Part shown: in pieces, positions 41,001 through 52,806 of the stretch
Layout of the letters: each line of letters opens with the position of its first letter
Position numbering within the stretch: position 1 is the stretch's first letter
NCBI GenBank assembly: GCA_028554795.2
Contig: CM068839.1
Span: 40,019,006-40,083,005, forward strand
Direction of reading: 5' to 3'
DNA from: Sinohyriopsis cumingii
Lineage: Eukaryota; Mollusca; Bivalvia; Unionida; Unionidae
DNA length: 64,000 nucleotides
The notes under the pieces: model-generated
Seen by the model: only the letters and a program-made list of their open reading frames with translations
What the model was told of the DNA's origin: nothing
Database searches by the model: none
Translations under genes and position numbers: made by a program

Positions 41001-42689
41001 AGGCATTTTCGCAGGCTACGTGGATGCTTTTTTAAAACTGAAACAAGAATTTAACGGTTACCCTTCCTGGTGCTACAACCCGAAGGCCAAAAGAAATTCA
41101 AAGAGAAATACTGGGAGCAGGAAGGTATCATTTTAGACCACGCGGAGAAAAACGAAGGAAGACGATCGTTTTCCAAAGTAATGTTAAATATCTTGTGGGG
41201 TAAAATGGCGCAACGACCGTGTTTACCCAACACGGAGTATTTGACCTTTACGCTACTTCCAGATGATTCACGACAAAACCAAATACATGAAACACGTTGA
41301 CGTCCTTCGTGAGGATTTGATCCTAGTCAATTACGAAGAAGAACTGGACTTTGTAGAAGCTGACGAATTTGGATATGTCATCATTGCGGCTTAGGTGACA
41401 GCCCATGCTAGCTTAAAATTGTACGAAGTTTTAGAACAGTTAGGAAATCGCGTTCCCTTCTTTGACACAAACAGTTGCACCTACATCGATCGGCTAGGTC
41501 ACAGTTACCCTGACATCGAAGATGGCAGTTTTTGGAGCCTGGACAGACGAGCACCCTGACGACACGATTCTAAGTTTTGCTTTTGGCGGTCCTAAAAATT
41601 ACGGTTGCGAATACTGGGACCCACAAAGAAAACTGCGAACGGAGTGAAAGGTTAAAGGATTGCCTCTCAATTATCGCAACAGTCGACTGGTGAACTTTGG
41701 CGTATTGAAAGAAGCCTTGCAATCTGGACAAGATGGAAATTTTAAAATGGCCACCTTGGAACCGCACACCATCCATGTACTTAACAAATGGGCTTTTATG
41801 TATTGTTGTATTTCGTGTTGTTCCATTTGAAACAAAGTCAATAAGGGTGTCCTGAAAAAGTATATTAGCTCTTGTCTTGTCTGTATTCGTGTCAAAAGTG
41901 ACATTCCTGCTCTATGGCTACCTCTGCTATCTCTGCTCCCTCTTCATCCACTTTCAAAGACATCGACGAACACTTAGATTGTGCTAGTTGGGAGCCCTTG
42001 TATATTTGCTATCCCTTTAACATGTTAATTGCCTGACCTAGTGGTTCAGGCAAAACCGAATTTGTCGAACTTCGATCGAACATAAACATCATTTGATCGA
42101 TCGTCCACCTCAACGAATTGTGTGGTGTTATAAAGATTGGCAATTGGCGTACAGCCTCTTGCGAGAAAGTCAAGGCGATTCCATCGTGTTTGTGGAAGGC
42201 ATTCCTAGCGAAGACGATGGGATCGTGTCTGAGCCCAGTCAATCTCATCTGTTTATTTCCGACGACATGAAGAAGGGCATCATCGTAATGTCAGTATCAT
42301 TTACATCACTCAAAATTTGTTCAACAAAGTAATTCCCATCGCACCATTAGTCTCAATACTCGTTACGTGGTCTTGTTTAAAAGCCCTAGAAGTAAATCGC
42401 AAGTGTAAGTCTTAGCCAAACAGTTAGGAACGCCTTAGCTGACTCATGCTTATGACGATGCCACTCAAACCCCACACGCCTATTTACTCGTGGATTTAAA
42501 ACCTACCACTTCCGATTATTTGCAATCTGTTTCACCACTGGTGTACAGTCCCTATCGTCGACTTGACAATAACAAAAAATCTATAAAAACCATGGACACT
42601 TTGGGTCTGTCTCACAGAGTATCAACCTGACCCCCCTTCAATCTCATCTTTCCGTCAAATTGATTCGTACCTCGTACGGCATCGGTCGA

Positions 42690-43240
42690 TTTTATTTTGT
42701 TCCAGAACTGTTTGGAATTGCATTGCTTGATTTCAAGAGTGGAGCAATATTTTTGCCAAGATGTTTCCTTTGCTCTTTTGATAATAGTTTTCGCTTGTTT
42801 CTCTTTAGTTTTGTATTCAGCATAGTCTATTAATTGTCCTGTATGGCGAAATTTATTGAGGGCTTTCTTTTTCTCCATGATTATATTTTTGCAGTCGTCA
42901 TTCCACCATGGAATGGGTCGTTTTATATTTGATCTGTTCTCAGTTCCAGTAATGGGGATGCTTTGAGTGGCGGATGCAATTATCGCTTGAGGATATTTTG
43001 GTTGTATCTGTCGATGTCGTCTTCTCGTAAATTGGCTATATTTATGCCGGTAATTAGGATATTGAATGTATGCCAATCAGCTTTGTCAAGTCTCCATTTG
43101 GGTGTTTTTGAGGAGGTGGCGACTGGGTTTTTAAGGTTAAAGGTCAGACTGGAGACCGCCGCGCTTTATATGGTTCAAGGGTGGACGCATTATAAACCAT
43201 CCCTACGAGTTTTTCTTGGATCGGAACGCCATGATAGTTG
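42690..43240 (-). mobile_element. LINE fragment (endonuclease-RT linker) inside P2a
   Basis: The minus-strand frame contains 'KRPIPWWNDDCKNIIMEKKK', 'YKTKEKQAKTIIKRAKETSW' and 'WNKIK', preceded by 'TPKWRLDKADWHTFN'. This is the region between endonuclease and reverse transcriptase of I/Nimb- or Jockey-like LINEs. It is 5'- and 3'-truncated, with no poly(A) seen. Confidence 0.8.
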
Positions 43241-43479
43241 ATTTTAGGGTGAGGGATAGGGAGAAGTCAAAGAGCATGTATAATGATAAAAATTGAAAAC
43301 AAACACTTTTTTTAAAAAAACACATCATTTTTTTTCAAACAACTAACAACCATCAATTAACCAGAAAACATTTTTCCCCAAACAAACATACAAGCTTTTT
43401 TGACAAGGTTGACAACGTTGTGAAGTCAAGCTAGACCTTCACTGATGGAAGTCATCAGTCCATTGATGTACACTACGTT

Positions 43480-43947
43480 TCCTAGCTAAAGAAAAGATAA
43501 CCATAATGGTCACAAAACCATCGATCTACTTTGTCATAGTTTCTAGAAAAGTGACGATCAAAATAAGCCACTAAATGTTCTAAAGAATATTCAAGACTGC
43601 GTTGATGAAGAAAATACAAACAATATTGTCCACACGCCATAGAAACTGTGCCTTGTAATTTTCCATTGTTGAATCGTGCAGTCTGGGCATTTCTTCTCTT
43701 AAAGTGGATGATGTCTTCCAAAAGTTGCAATCCATACGAATCAAAATACCCAACAGAACAATTTTTAGTTAAGTAGACGGCTACTCATTGTGATCCTGGG
43801 AGATGACTGTCGTCCGTGTTGATGAAATAACTTGATGGTCTTGATGTTTGCGATGAGGAAGTTCATCTTTAGCATACACCACTGCATTACAAGAAGAAGT
43901 GTACGAATTGTGATTCAAAAGGTAATAAAGTTCACAAGTATCCATTT
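43480..43947 (-). pseudogene. Polinton adenain-like protease remains within P2a
   Basis: The minus strand encodes 'MDTCELYYLL'-like and 'YAKDELPHRK'-like starts and, further on, ACGQYCLYFLHQRSLEYSLEHL, typical of the Polinton maturation protease around its catalytic Cys. It lies between two copies of the ATPase 3' end (near 42525-42690 and 44205-44385), a place where P2b has no protease. This part of P2a is therefore rearranged. A broken fossil. Confidence 0.7.
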
Positions 43948-45244
43948 TTTTTGTTCTTCTTTCACAGGTGATGATAAGTCAACAATTCAATCCGAATTTT
44001 TTTATTGAAAATCTCTGACAAGTAACAGTTTCATTGCTTCGTCTCCGCACTCTGAGCCAAGATTGATTCGATGCGATTTATCTCTAGAGCAATCAATGGA
44101 GGAGAGAATGATCACGCAAGTCTGTATATCACTGATGTAACACGGCTTCTTCCCCACACGCCTATTGCTATTGGATTTGAAACCCATCACTTCCGATTAT
44201 TTGCGATTTCGTACTCATCTGTTTCACCGCTGGTGTACATGTCCCCTTCGTCGACTTGACAACAACAAAGAATCTATAAAAAACCTCGGACATTTTGGGT
44301 CTGTCTCACACAGTGTCAACATTGCCCCCCCCCCCCCTTTCAATCTCATCTTTCCGTCGAATTGATTCGTACTTTGTACGGCATCAGTCGCGAAACAAGA
44401 TCCAGAAATACGTGTTCGTGCGTGTTCATGTCTTAGAATCCAGTCTCAAAGAAGTCTTACAATGGTTTACGGTGACAACACGCCAATTACTGCAAGGCAT
44501 CATTCACATTCCACATCAAGCCAAACGCTTTTTTGAGAGAAACAAATTAGCCTTGAAGCAGCTGGCCACTCAAACCAAAAAGCAAATCATTTTGAAACCT
44601 GGAGGTAGCGGTTCTCTAGGAGGTGCCATCATTTTTTCCCTCATAAAATGCCCCCAAAGTCCTCTCGAAGAAACAAGCCACTCCCAAGAAAGCAAAACAG
44701 ACCCAATAGAAGAAAAAGAGCAGTGGTGTCAAGACCAGGTCGTAGCAACAAAAAAATAAAAACCTACAGAAAGAGACAAAAAACCCCACAGAAAAGAATA
44801 CAGGAAACAGCTTTTCTTCCGCAAGAAGTCACGACCTAAAGCGACTGTGTCCGCGTCTCCAGAAGTCTCAGGTTCTTCCACTTCTCCGTATCTAATGATG
44901 CCAGCCAATCCCAATTTGACACCCGTTCTTTCTCATTTGATGAAACAATGGAAATCCGTGTCTGTAAGAACTTCTCCTCCAGCGGTGACACCCTATACCT
45001 CTTTAGCGGCAGTGGCAGTTCCTCACAAAATACCTGTCCCCAAAATCAAAGTCCAAGAGAGATCGGACATGTTAGAAAAGTTTACTTGATTTTTCCAAGC
45101 CAGAGCTGTCCCGATTTTGTCCCTTACGAACCCTCCACGATGTGTCATGCCTGTCGTGCCAATGACATACAAATCGAGAATTGAGTTAGCGCTAGTGTTA
45201 AAAAAGTGGTCGTCATCCTCTTCGATGGCAGACTGACAAAGGCA

Positions 45245-45690
45245 CAGAATTTCTGAACCACATAATTTCTTGGTCACGTCCCATATCAACAGCCCAGGCA
45301 ATGACAGGGCCGACTTAGCAGCAAAGAACCAACTCAACGATCCTAAACCGGCCGAAATCGATTACAGCGTCCCAGAATTATACAGCATGATATCCAAAAC
45401 AATCGCCTCTAAATGGCAAACCGAATGGGATACATGCCCCAAAGGACGCACGCTATACTCGATTCATAAAACGGTGAGTCGCAAGATCAAAGCACCGTCA
45501 ACAAACAACAAACATCATCAACAGATCATAAACCGAATCAAAACAGGAAAAAACCTACGTGCACGTAGTATGGGGAAGTATGTTCTGGCTAATAGAGACA
45601 ACGGAGCAAAATGCCCCAATTGCACTGATGACGAAGACCTGCGGCATGTATGCAACATATCCCCGAGATATAGACAGCCAAGGAAATAAC
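45245..45690 (+). mobile_element. LINE fragment, RNase H end and zinc-knuckle tail
   Basis: The frame 45270-45689 encodes 'TSHINSPGNDRADLAAKNQ', the C-terminal end of a LINE-encoded RNase H (I/Nimb-like), then 'CPNCTDDEDLRHVC', the terminal Cys-His motif of such LINEs. It abuts the truncated end of P2a at 45184. It is 5'-truncated. Confidence 0.85.
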
Positions 45691-46740
45691 AAACTAGCTC
45701 GGTAAAGAAAGTTGGCTCTTCATGTCCTTACCCTGAATTACTGTACCAAAATAAAGATAACCCCAATGAAACTAATGAGGCCATATTAATCTTCCTCATG
45801 GAGACTGATACATATGGAAAGACCTAACCCTGTCCCTCATAATTAGACTGGTTTGACAATTCATTTCATTGACTGACTAGCGCTATACCCACCCTATACA
45901 CCTACAAAGTAGCCATCTCCATCAGCCCTATCACCAAACGGCTAGTTTCTGTTATTGAAACAGGTGAGGAAGTGGGTGCGGAGGTAGTATACGGTTTACC
46001 GCCCAAGTAGGAGTGTCTACCGCGAAACGCGGGTTGATTCTGCACCTGCACCCATCACCCACTACGGCACCGTGGATGGATCGGGAGTGTTAATCGATAA
46101 GCAATGTAGTAGAGTGACAGATAGAAAAGTATGTCATTTTCCAATCCTCCATTACAAAAACAGCTGGTTGCGTCACCGCCGGACGCCCCTCTTAGTATGC
46201 CTGGGTGGGGGATTAGGTGCGGAGGTAGCATTCGGTTTACCGCTCAAGTAGGGATGTGTACCGCCAAGCGCGGGCTGATTCTGCATCTGCACCTATCACC
46301 CACTACAGCACCCTGGATAATACGGATGTATGAACCGCTAAGCAATGCAATAGTTGATTGGTAGCCAGTTCGCCGTCAATCCTTATACTAACAATCTCTA
46401 TCTTCTCTCTCTTCCCGCTTAAGGCATGATAGATCATTTAAATATAAGAATCAAAACTGGCCTATAAACTTAGACATTATAAGGTGGCTCAATCCTCAGC
46501 CATCAGGACATGCTGTACAATGCGGGAACGATTTGACCAATAACTTGTTAGATTTAACGTAAGAACCTAAAGATTACATCTATAAGGTGGCTAAAAGCCC
46601 AAAGCCATCAGGACCAGCTACACAATGTGGCACACGAAAGTACATAATCAAAGTATGACCCCCAAATTTAGAATTATAAGGTGGCTAAAATCCAGCCATC
46701 AGGCCCCCGGCACAATGCGGAAAAACGCATAATTAGAGTC
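45691..46740 (+). repeat. Probable LINE 3' untranslated region with structured repeats
   Basis: It follows the LINE stop. A unit of about 143 bp occurs twice (45970-46112 and 46211-46354). Hairpin units 'aaggtggct...agccatcagg' occur at 46483-46504, 46586-46609 and 46680-46700. The same hairpin type reappears at 51459-51478 and 51542-51562 after the other LINE piece, which links these repeats to the LINE family's 3' region. Confidence 0.6.
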
Positions 46741-46974
46741 TGAACCCCAAATATTACCTGACTAAAAAAAATTCCCCTTAAATAGACTAGGAAGATCCAT
46801 TGTGTCACCTCTATCCTACAAACAGCACAAATAATGATTTTCAAAATTATAAACACGGCAAGACGACACCATTTAACATTAGGAAAATGGGAACAAAAAG
46901 AAACGATCCCGGATGTAAGGCGCATCACTTCCACTCAGTCCAACATAACCTTGCCACTGCCAGACATGAACTAT

Positions 46975-47570
46975 ATAAGTGAGTGCGTGTGGGCCATTCC
47001 CACTCACCACGAGTCCCATGAGGCATCAATGTCTCGAAAATCGGACTAATCAAATATCACTTTTTAAGTGCTCTGATGCGTTGTGGGACGCTGATCCTCA
47101 CCGTCTCCCTCGAAAAAATCCATCAGCCCCAAACGGGTCATTAAATAGTCGTGCATGCCCGTATGGGCGGATACAAGTATAATTTAAACAACCGACCGAC
47201 CAGTCTGACCATCCAATGTTGACTCATCCTCCTATAAAGATGTGTTCAAGACTAGCCAAGCTGAACGAAGCTGACGTGAATTTACGTTGTGTCAGGCAAA
47301 GCCTGATACCCAAACTTGAAGAGATAGAGAATGTCAGAATGTTGAAAGTGGTCGAAGACCTGATAGAAGAGTGGACGGAGAAATACAGACTTCAGAAGCA
47401 GAGAGAGAGAAAGAGAGAGAGAGAGAGAGCAGCCGAAGCAAAAGCAGGAATCAGACAGAGGTTTTATCGACTGCCGTGTATACATGAAAGAGTTTTCCTT
47501 CTCTTTCTGAAGAAGCAGACATCTGGGGGAAAGGACATCGCCAGACGCAGATGCAATCCAATTTGATAAA
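46975..47570 (+). repeat. Dispersed repeat of unknown class, copy 1
   Basis: About 250 bases resemble 48765-49020: 'gatgcgttgtgggacg' against 'aatgcgttgtgggaag', 'ccctcgaaaaaa' against 'cccctcgaaaaaa', and 'accgaccgaccagtctg' against 'accgaccgacagtctgg'. A charged, coiled-coil-like frame follows (47216-47566, 116 aa with a GA-repeat-derived Arg/Glu stretch). It may be the 5' part of a retroelement. I cannot name it. Confidence 0.5.
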
Positions 47571-48764
47571 AGATTGCCATTTCTCTCCGTCCACAAAAAC
47601 AGTCATGTTCAGGGCTACCCCAATGCTCAAGAAAAGACATACTAGTTTAATTGCCAATTGTATGTTAGCAAGTTAAAAAATAAAAGTGTGCCAATATGCA
47701 GTTCATTTCTTTGTTTTATGTATTTAAAATATAGAAGTGTGTCTATAAGCACTTCTTTGTCCATAGCTTGTTAAAAATAGTCTGCATGTGTTTGTGTTTG
47801 TTAGTGTTTGTAAGTCAAAAGTTAAGTGATTGTTTCTTTTAGGTCCGTGTGTTCCCCGTAGATAAATACCAAAAGACAGAACATAAGGAAAAGTTCGTTA
47901 CACCAACTGATAATCTTTTCCTGAAAGCAGCAGTTAGCCTCCACAAGCTACATGATTAATTCCACCTGACACCGATGTTACTAGTGATATTGATAGCCAA
48001 TGAACTGATAAGAGCCACAGCATGGCAACACCAAAATTCAAGATAACACCTGAATTTGAACACTTGGCCATCGGTGATTTCATCTGCCCCAAAATCATGG
48101 CGGTAGAAGAAGATAACAGATGGGAGTTCTCACCACCAAAATATATGAAGGGCCTACTATTTCCGGAGGAGGATTAACCTCAGCCCTTAGCATTGTTATC
48201 TAATCATTGCCTCTTATTAAGAGATTTCAATTTGGCTTGAAACCTCGACTTGATAATACTTTGATACCTAATATGATCCTTTGACCACCGTTTTAAATCA
48301 AAACCAGAATATCTAACTTATCATTCAAAAAATTTCACTTGGTCTCTTAGACCTAAATTTCTTTTGATTTAAAGTATTGATGCACATTTTGTGCATTTCA
48401 AAATTATTAAGATAGGAAAATTTAATACTTAAGTTCCAGACTCTAATTGCGATTGTGGCTAACACAGAAGCTGTAATAGGGAATATCCATTATATAAGTA
48501 ACTGGGTTGAATTTAGCAATATTAAATCTGGCATTTCATGTACGTTCCGGTGACGTTTGGACCTCTTATCCGAGTCCCTCTTCTCCCTGCCTGCTCGGAT
48601 ATTTAAAGGCGATTGTGTGGGCCGATTCCCGCTCGTCTATAATCAGGTGCCCCGATGAGCGTGTACGCACGGAACCGGGGTGACATCATAAGATCAGTGC
48701 CCAATCCTGTGAGACGTCTTATCCTGTTATACCTTCCAACACAGACATTTCCTTATTTAACTTG
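47571..48764. other. Unassigned DNA with two small frames
   Basis: A 51-codon frame at 48022-48177 (MATPKFKITPEFEHLA...) and a stretch around 47850-47960 encoding 'VFPVDKYQKTEHKEKF' look less random than their surroundings. They could be exons or retroelement pieces. No domain is recognised. I see nothing else. Confidence 0.3.
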
Positions 48765-49300
48765 AGTGCGTGCTGGGTCCAATCCCACTCGAGATAGTCC
48801 TACATACAGGTCGAAAGGGACTTATTGTCCCACGACCTGTCGGCTAATCAATCAGCACTCAAATGAGTGCATTAATGCGTTGTGGGAAGTGGCAGTATTC
48901 CTTCCCCTCGAAAAAAATATATTATTCCCAAACAGGAAATTAACCGGTCGTACATATCCGTAAGGACGAAAACGACCTTAATATAAACGACCGACCGACA
49001 GTCTGGCTACCCCTCGTTGATTCGTGATAAACGAAGAATCAGTAACATAATTGCAAAATTGCTTGAACTCCAAATGTACCTGGAGTATGCCAGGCGCATT
49101 TCAGACGATCTGGCTATTGAGGAGAAAAATGAAAAAGAAGAAGAGGAAAAGAAAAGACCTCTGTGTGAAGTCAAGCCTGAGGTGAGGACGCCTCCACTTG
49201 TAATAGCAGCACCACCACAACCACGTCAGCTGCTGCTGAAACTTCCACAACCACTACCAAGAGCCGTGGTCCTCCAGATGTAAAACTGGGAGGAGGAGTT
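48765..49300 (+). repeat. Dispersed repeat of unknown class, copy 2
   Basis: Paralogue of 46975-47570. It is followed by a charged frame (49017-49283, 88 aa, 'EEKNEKEEEEKKR' and proline-rich), in the same relative place as the frame in copy 1. The two copies differ a good deal, so they are old. Confidence 0.5.
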
Positions 49301-49539
49301 GGAAAGACAGCAGCGTCCCCCAAAGTAAAGAGACCACAGCAGCAACAGCAGCCACAAGCAGGAATAAATTTGTAAGGGAGAGTCTTCAGGGTCCCGCAAA
49401 CTGAAGCATGGGATGATGAGGCCACTCAAGCTGCCTCCGCACTCCTAGCAGATACAGTCAATGGAGACAATTACTAGAGCCGTTGTTGTTTATTAGGTGC
49501 CAGGCCTGGGAGATGTAACCATTACCCAGATGTATTTGG

Positions 49540-49890
49540 AGATAAGTGTGGTAGTAGAGTGTGTGTTTGTATGCATTCGCGGATCGCGTACGTTTGTGTG
49601 GATAGTATATTTCGTTTTCTTTGTCCTCTTCCCGTGTGTGAATAGTAGCGTGTTTGTTTGTATGCATTCGCATACGTTTGTGTTGATAGTAGAGTGTGTG
49701 TTTTTCTTCCTTCCCTTCTATGTGGGTAGTAGATATTGTGTGTGTGTGTTTTTTTCTTCTTTCCGTGTATGGATAGTATATTTGGGATCTGTGGATAGTA
49801 TATACTAGTTTTTTCTTTTTCCCGTGCGTGGATAGTAGATTTTGGAGTTTGTATACGTTCGCGTACGTTTGTGTGGATAGTAAATAATAT
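49540..49890 (+). repeat. Minisatellite-like repeat
   Basis: Diverged units containing 'tgtggatagta' or 'gatagtag' and 'gtttgtatgcattcgc' recur about eight times. The frames across it are artefacts. Confidence 0.75.
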
Positions 49891-49929
49891 GTGAAGTGAG
49901 TGTAAGAGATGCTTTCCTTCACGTCCGTG

Positions 49930-51110
49930 CTTGACAAATATAAAGTCAAGCGCTCGTCCTTAAAGCGCTAAGGCTTTGCACAGGCACTCTGCCCAACATC
50001 TCAATAGAAGAACCACAGATCCTAACAGGGGATCTTCCCATACATCTAAGACCGGAAAAACAAGTTCTCAGGGGGCCCCGAGTGGCCGAGTGGTCTAAAG
50101 CGCTCTCTGTTACGGATCACTGCCATCTCACCTCTGTCTGCGTGGGTTCGAGTCTCGGATTCGGCTAATGTGGGTATGTGAGAAAGCTTGCCAGTAGCTT
50201 CTCGTGGGTCGGTGGTTCTTTCCGGGGTTTTTCCGGGTTCTTCCTCCATCATTAATACTGGCCGCCATGTATAGCCTATCGTGTGCTGAAAAATGGCGTT
50301 AAACCCTACAACAACAACAACAACAACAGCAACAACAACAACAACAACAACAAATTCTCAGGTATGCCACCAGGAATTCAATCCACAAGGAAAACAACCC
50401 AATGAAAACCATAATTAATAAATGCAAGACCCCATTTAGGACAAAACTTGTCTCGAATCCCCCAGCAGCTAAAATGGCTAAAATGGTTCACACACTATGT
50501 GAAGAACTAGGACAAACTGGGATACAAGCAGAACTACTCCAGCTAACTGATCCAACCCAATGGAAAAACAGCACCCCAAACATCAACCTATCCGCCCAAA
50601 AGCTTGGATCCAAGCTTCATAACCCAATAGGAATCCTAGCGGAAGTTCAAAAGATCATCGCCGAAACATCTCCAACACATATCATAATCTATACGGATGG
50701 ATCCAAATCCAAAGAGTTAAACAGAATCGGAGTGTTCGTGGTCGTCCCGGAGCACCATACTGAATTGCGGGATAGGCTCCCAAATGAGTGCTCAATCTAC
50801 ACGGCTGAATTCTGGGCAATAAAAGATGCACTCAGATGGACAGAAACCTAAAGTGCACAACAATTTATTATCATCACCGACTCCTTAAGTGTATTAAAAT
50901 AATTCGAATCCGGCACATCCAAAAGCAGGGAAAATCTAATGAAAGAGGCACTACAAACCATTAGGGAAATAGAATCCAAACAACAAAAACTCGATTTCCT
51001 CTGGGTACCATCACATATCAACTTACCAGGGAATGATAAAGCAGATCTAAACGCAAAATCCAGCCAGTAGTGCCTATACAGTAGAGTGTGCAGGAAATAT
51101 ATGGTCAAAT
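49930..51110 (+). mobile_element. LINE fragment with RNase H, interrupted by a SINE
   Basis: Before the SINE the frame reads 'ALRLCTGTLPNISIEEPQIL'. After it come an RNase H domain with 'HIIIYTDGSK' and 'IYTAEFWAIKDAL' (frame 50402-50851) and 'DFLWVPSHINLPGNDKADL' near 51000-51050. This is the distal pol of an I/Nimb-like LINE, the same family as 45245-45690. In the RNase H part one stop codon follows 'ALRWTET' at about 50849 and another lies near 50900. Confidence 0.85.
50071..50353 (+). mobile_element. tRNA-type SINE, full length, inside a LINE
   Basis: The head has 'gtggccgagtggtctaaag' (A box) and 'gggttcgagtctcgg' (B box), tRNA-Leu/Ser-like. The body and 3' domain are shared with the copies at 31795 and 32081, and the tail is (CAA)n. 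TTCTCA repeats on both sides (50065-50070 and after the tail near 50354), consistent with a target duplication in the LINE reading frame. Confidence 0.9.
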
Positions 51111-51224
51111 AACTCATAAAATCAAAAACAAATGTCAACAGCTTTGGGATAATACCACCAAAGGCAGACACCATGAAATTAGAAAACATAAAAAACATGC
51201 TGAAAATATTTAAGAAGGAAACAT

Positions 51225-51365
51225 TATTAGGTCTTTAAGTTTGTTCTTGCAGTCGAAATAAATGAGATTTAAGAGATCTCTTGAATGGGATCACTGTGTC
51301 TTTGTGTCTAAGTTCAGTGGGCAATTCATTCCACGTTGCTGGGCCCTGGTATGCAAAAGAACGCT
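51225..51365 (-). mobile_element. LINE C-terminal fragment (CR1/L2-like)
   Basis: The minus strand encodes 'RSFAYQGPATWNELPTELRH' followed by 'IPFKRSLKSHLF', the conserved last segment of CR1/L2/Rex1-type LINE reverse transcriptases. It is a 5'-truncated fragment of a different clade from the neighbouring RNase H LINE. Confidence 0.85.
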
Positions 51366-52376
51366 GTCCATATTTAAATATTTATTTGCACTAACATAGG
51401 TCTGAACACAACATCAGAACATTACAATTTAATCGACCCCATAAATCAAAGCTTACAAGGTGACCAACCTCCGTCATCAGGCCCCATGGGAATTAATCAC
51501 AACCACCAGTAAATACTACCCTCTAAAATTAAGAATTATAAGGTGACCCAAGCCTAGTCATTAGGCCCCTTATCACAAGGCTTAACCAAAAGAAACATAC
51601 ACAAAAACGATAATCTATTAACACATCACATGTAGTCGCGACTCAGCAATTACCTCAGACCAATTGCTCACAAAAAGGTGTGTGTGTGTGTGTGTGTGTG
51701 CCGGCACAATGTTCTATTCGAAAATAATAATTATCGTGGCAACAAGCAGCAAAGAAGAGTCAACTTAACTCCGGATGAATTAACAACCCAGAAATCAACC
51801 AAGAAGAGGGGAAAGAAAACAACAAGAACAACGACTTCCACAATTGCCTTAAAACATGGGGTTCTTCTTTTGGCTTTTGAAGATCTCTTACGAATAAACT
51901 GTCTTATGTAGCCCTAATCAGACATTATCCTTTCCACACCACCTTCAAAATTAACAACTTCAGCTCAAAATGCGAGACTCAAAAATAATTGGGCGATTTA
52001 CACCTAGCTGATTGACACTGTTCTTTTTTCTTTTTTCTCTTTCTTCAAAACCTGAGTACACCCTGTACACAAAATTCCAACTATTATAAATAATGATAAA
52101 CAAAATTACAAAACTCAATTGATTAGGTTAATTACACAAGTGGCTTACACAACATTGGAACATATCTTTATTGTCCAATCATACAACTGGACTAAATTTG
52201 GTCACAATATGCCTTGGCGTTTCTATTGGCATTTATGACTTTCCTGTGGCGTCGGGCGCGTCCTGAAGATGTCCTTCCTCCCTTGCCTCATCCAGACATC
52301 ATAATTAAGAAGTGCGACAATCACACATAAACGCAGGATTGTAGTGGCTCCATTCCTGCAACCCCGATCAATTAAA
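51366..52376. other. Repeat debris without a gene
   Basis: It holds two more hairpin units of the LINE 3' type (51459-51478 and 51542-51562), a (TG)n tract at 51678-51700, and otherwise AT-rich DNA with no recognisable coding sequence. Confidence 0.6.
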
Positions 52377-52680
52377 AGTAGTAAGGTGGGATAGTATAGC
52401 GACAAAGGGACTTTAATGTTAAAATAGAGGGTTGTACCCTGGCGACAATGGAAAATTTAACACAGGAGAAAAAAGTTTGTACCTTGGCGTCAATGGGAAT
52501 TTAACATGGGAAATATATTTTGGGAATGTTGAGCGACAAGGGGAATTTAACATGGGAAATATATTTTGGGACTGTTGAGCTACAAGGGGAATATGGAACA
52601 GGGTCGGGGCCCTATTTTAATATGGTCCCGACCTGATGGGTCTATGGAAATGGAACAGGCGAAAATTGAAACAGGGAGGG
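52377..52680 (+). repeat. P2b left terminal region with subterminal repeats
   Basis: It starts AGTAGTAAGGTGGG. About four units related to 'gcgacaaggggaatttaac' then 'atgggaaatatattttggga' follow, spaced roughly 45-50 bp. P2a has fewer, worn copies. Polinton termini usually begin AG, which fits. Confidence 0.6.
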
Positions 52681-52761
52681 CGTCTCTATTTTTTTTTAAA
52701 ATAAAAAAAATAAAAAAGGGGTAGGCAATTGAAAGTCAAGGTCTTTTCGGGATATTGGAGT

Positions 52762-52777
52762 GGCCCTAAAAAGGGCC
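52762..52777 (-). promoter_or_regulatory. Histone-type 3' stem-loop, P2b, minus strand
   Basis: On the minus strand: CCAAA lead, perfect stem GGCCCT/AGGGCC with a TTTT loop, then ACTCC. It starts 29 bases after the stop codon of the leftward frame (52807). 'CCCGAAAAGACC' follows about 12 bases later, in the place of the histone downstream element. Confidence 0.75.
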
Positions 52778-52806
52778 TTTGGGTTTTATGTTAATATTAA
52801 GATATA

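Larger units (their letters stand above)
36418..45184 (+). mobile_element. Polinton P2a, decayed copy of the second family
   Basis: It aligns in order with P2b (52377 onwards): left terminal region (36418-36640), divergent pair with histone-type stem-loops (about 36851-38053), zinc-knuckle gene remains (38014-38420, minus), polymerase remains (about 38405-41790), packaging ATPase remains (about 41910-42560) and post-ATPase basic protein remains (about 44300-45180). The P2b cargo block of about 3.3 kb is absent. About 430 bp at 40460-40890 is unrelated and stands where P2b has a longer polymerase stretch. A segment with a LINE piece and a minus-strand protease piece lies at 42690-44150. The right end is missing. 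It is heavily broken (well over a dozen breaks) and clearly older than P2b. Confidence 0.88.

Noticed and set aside
49458-49949. 163-codon Tyr/His/Thr-rich minus-strand frame
   Set aside because: An artefact of the minisatellite at 49540-49890.
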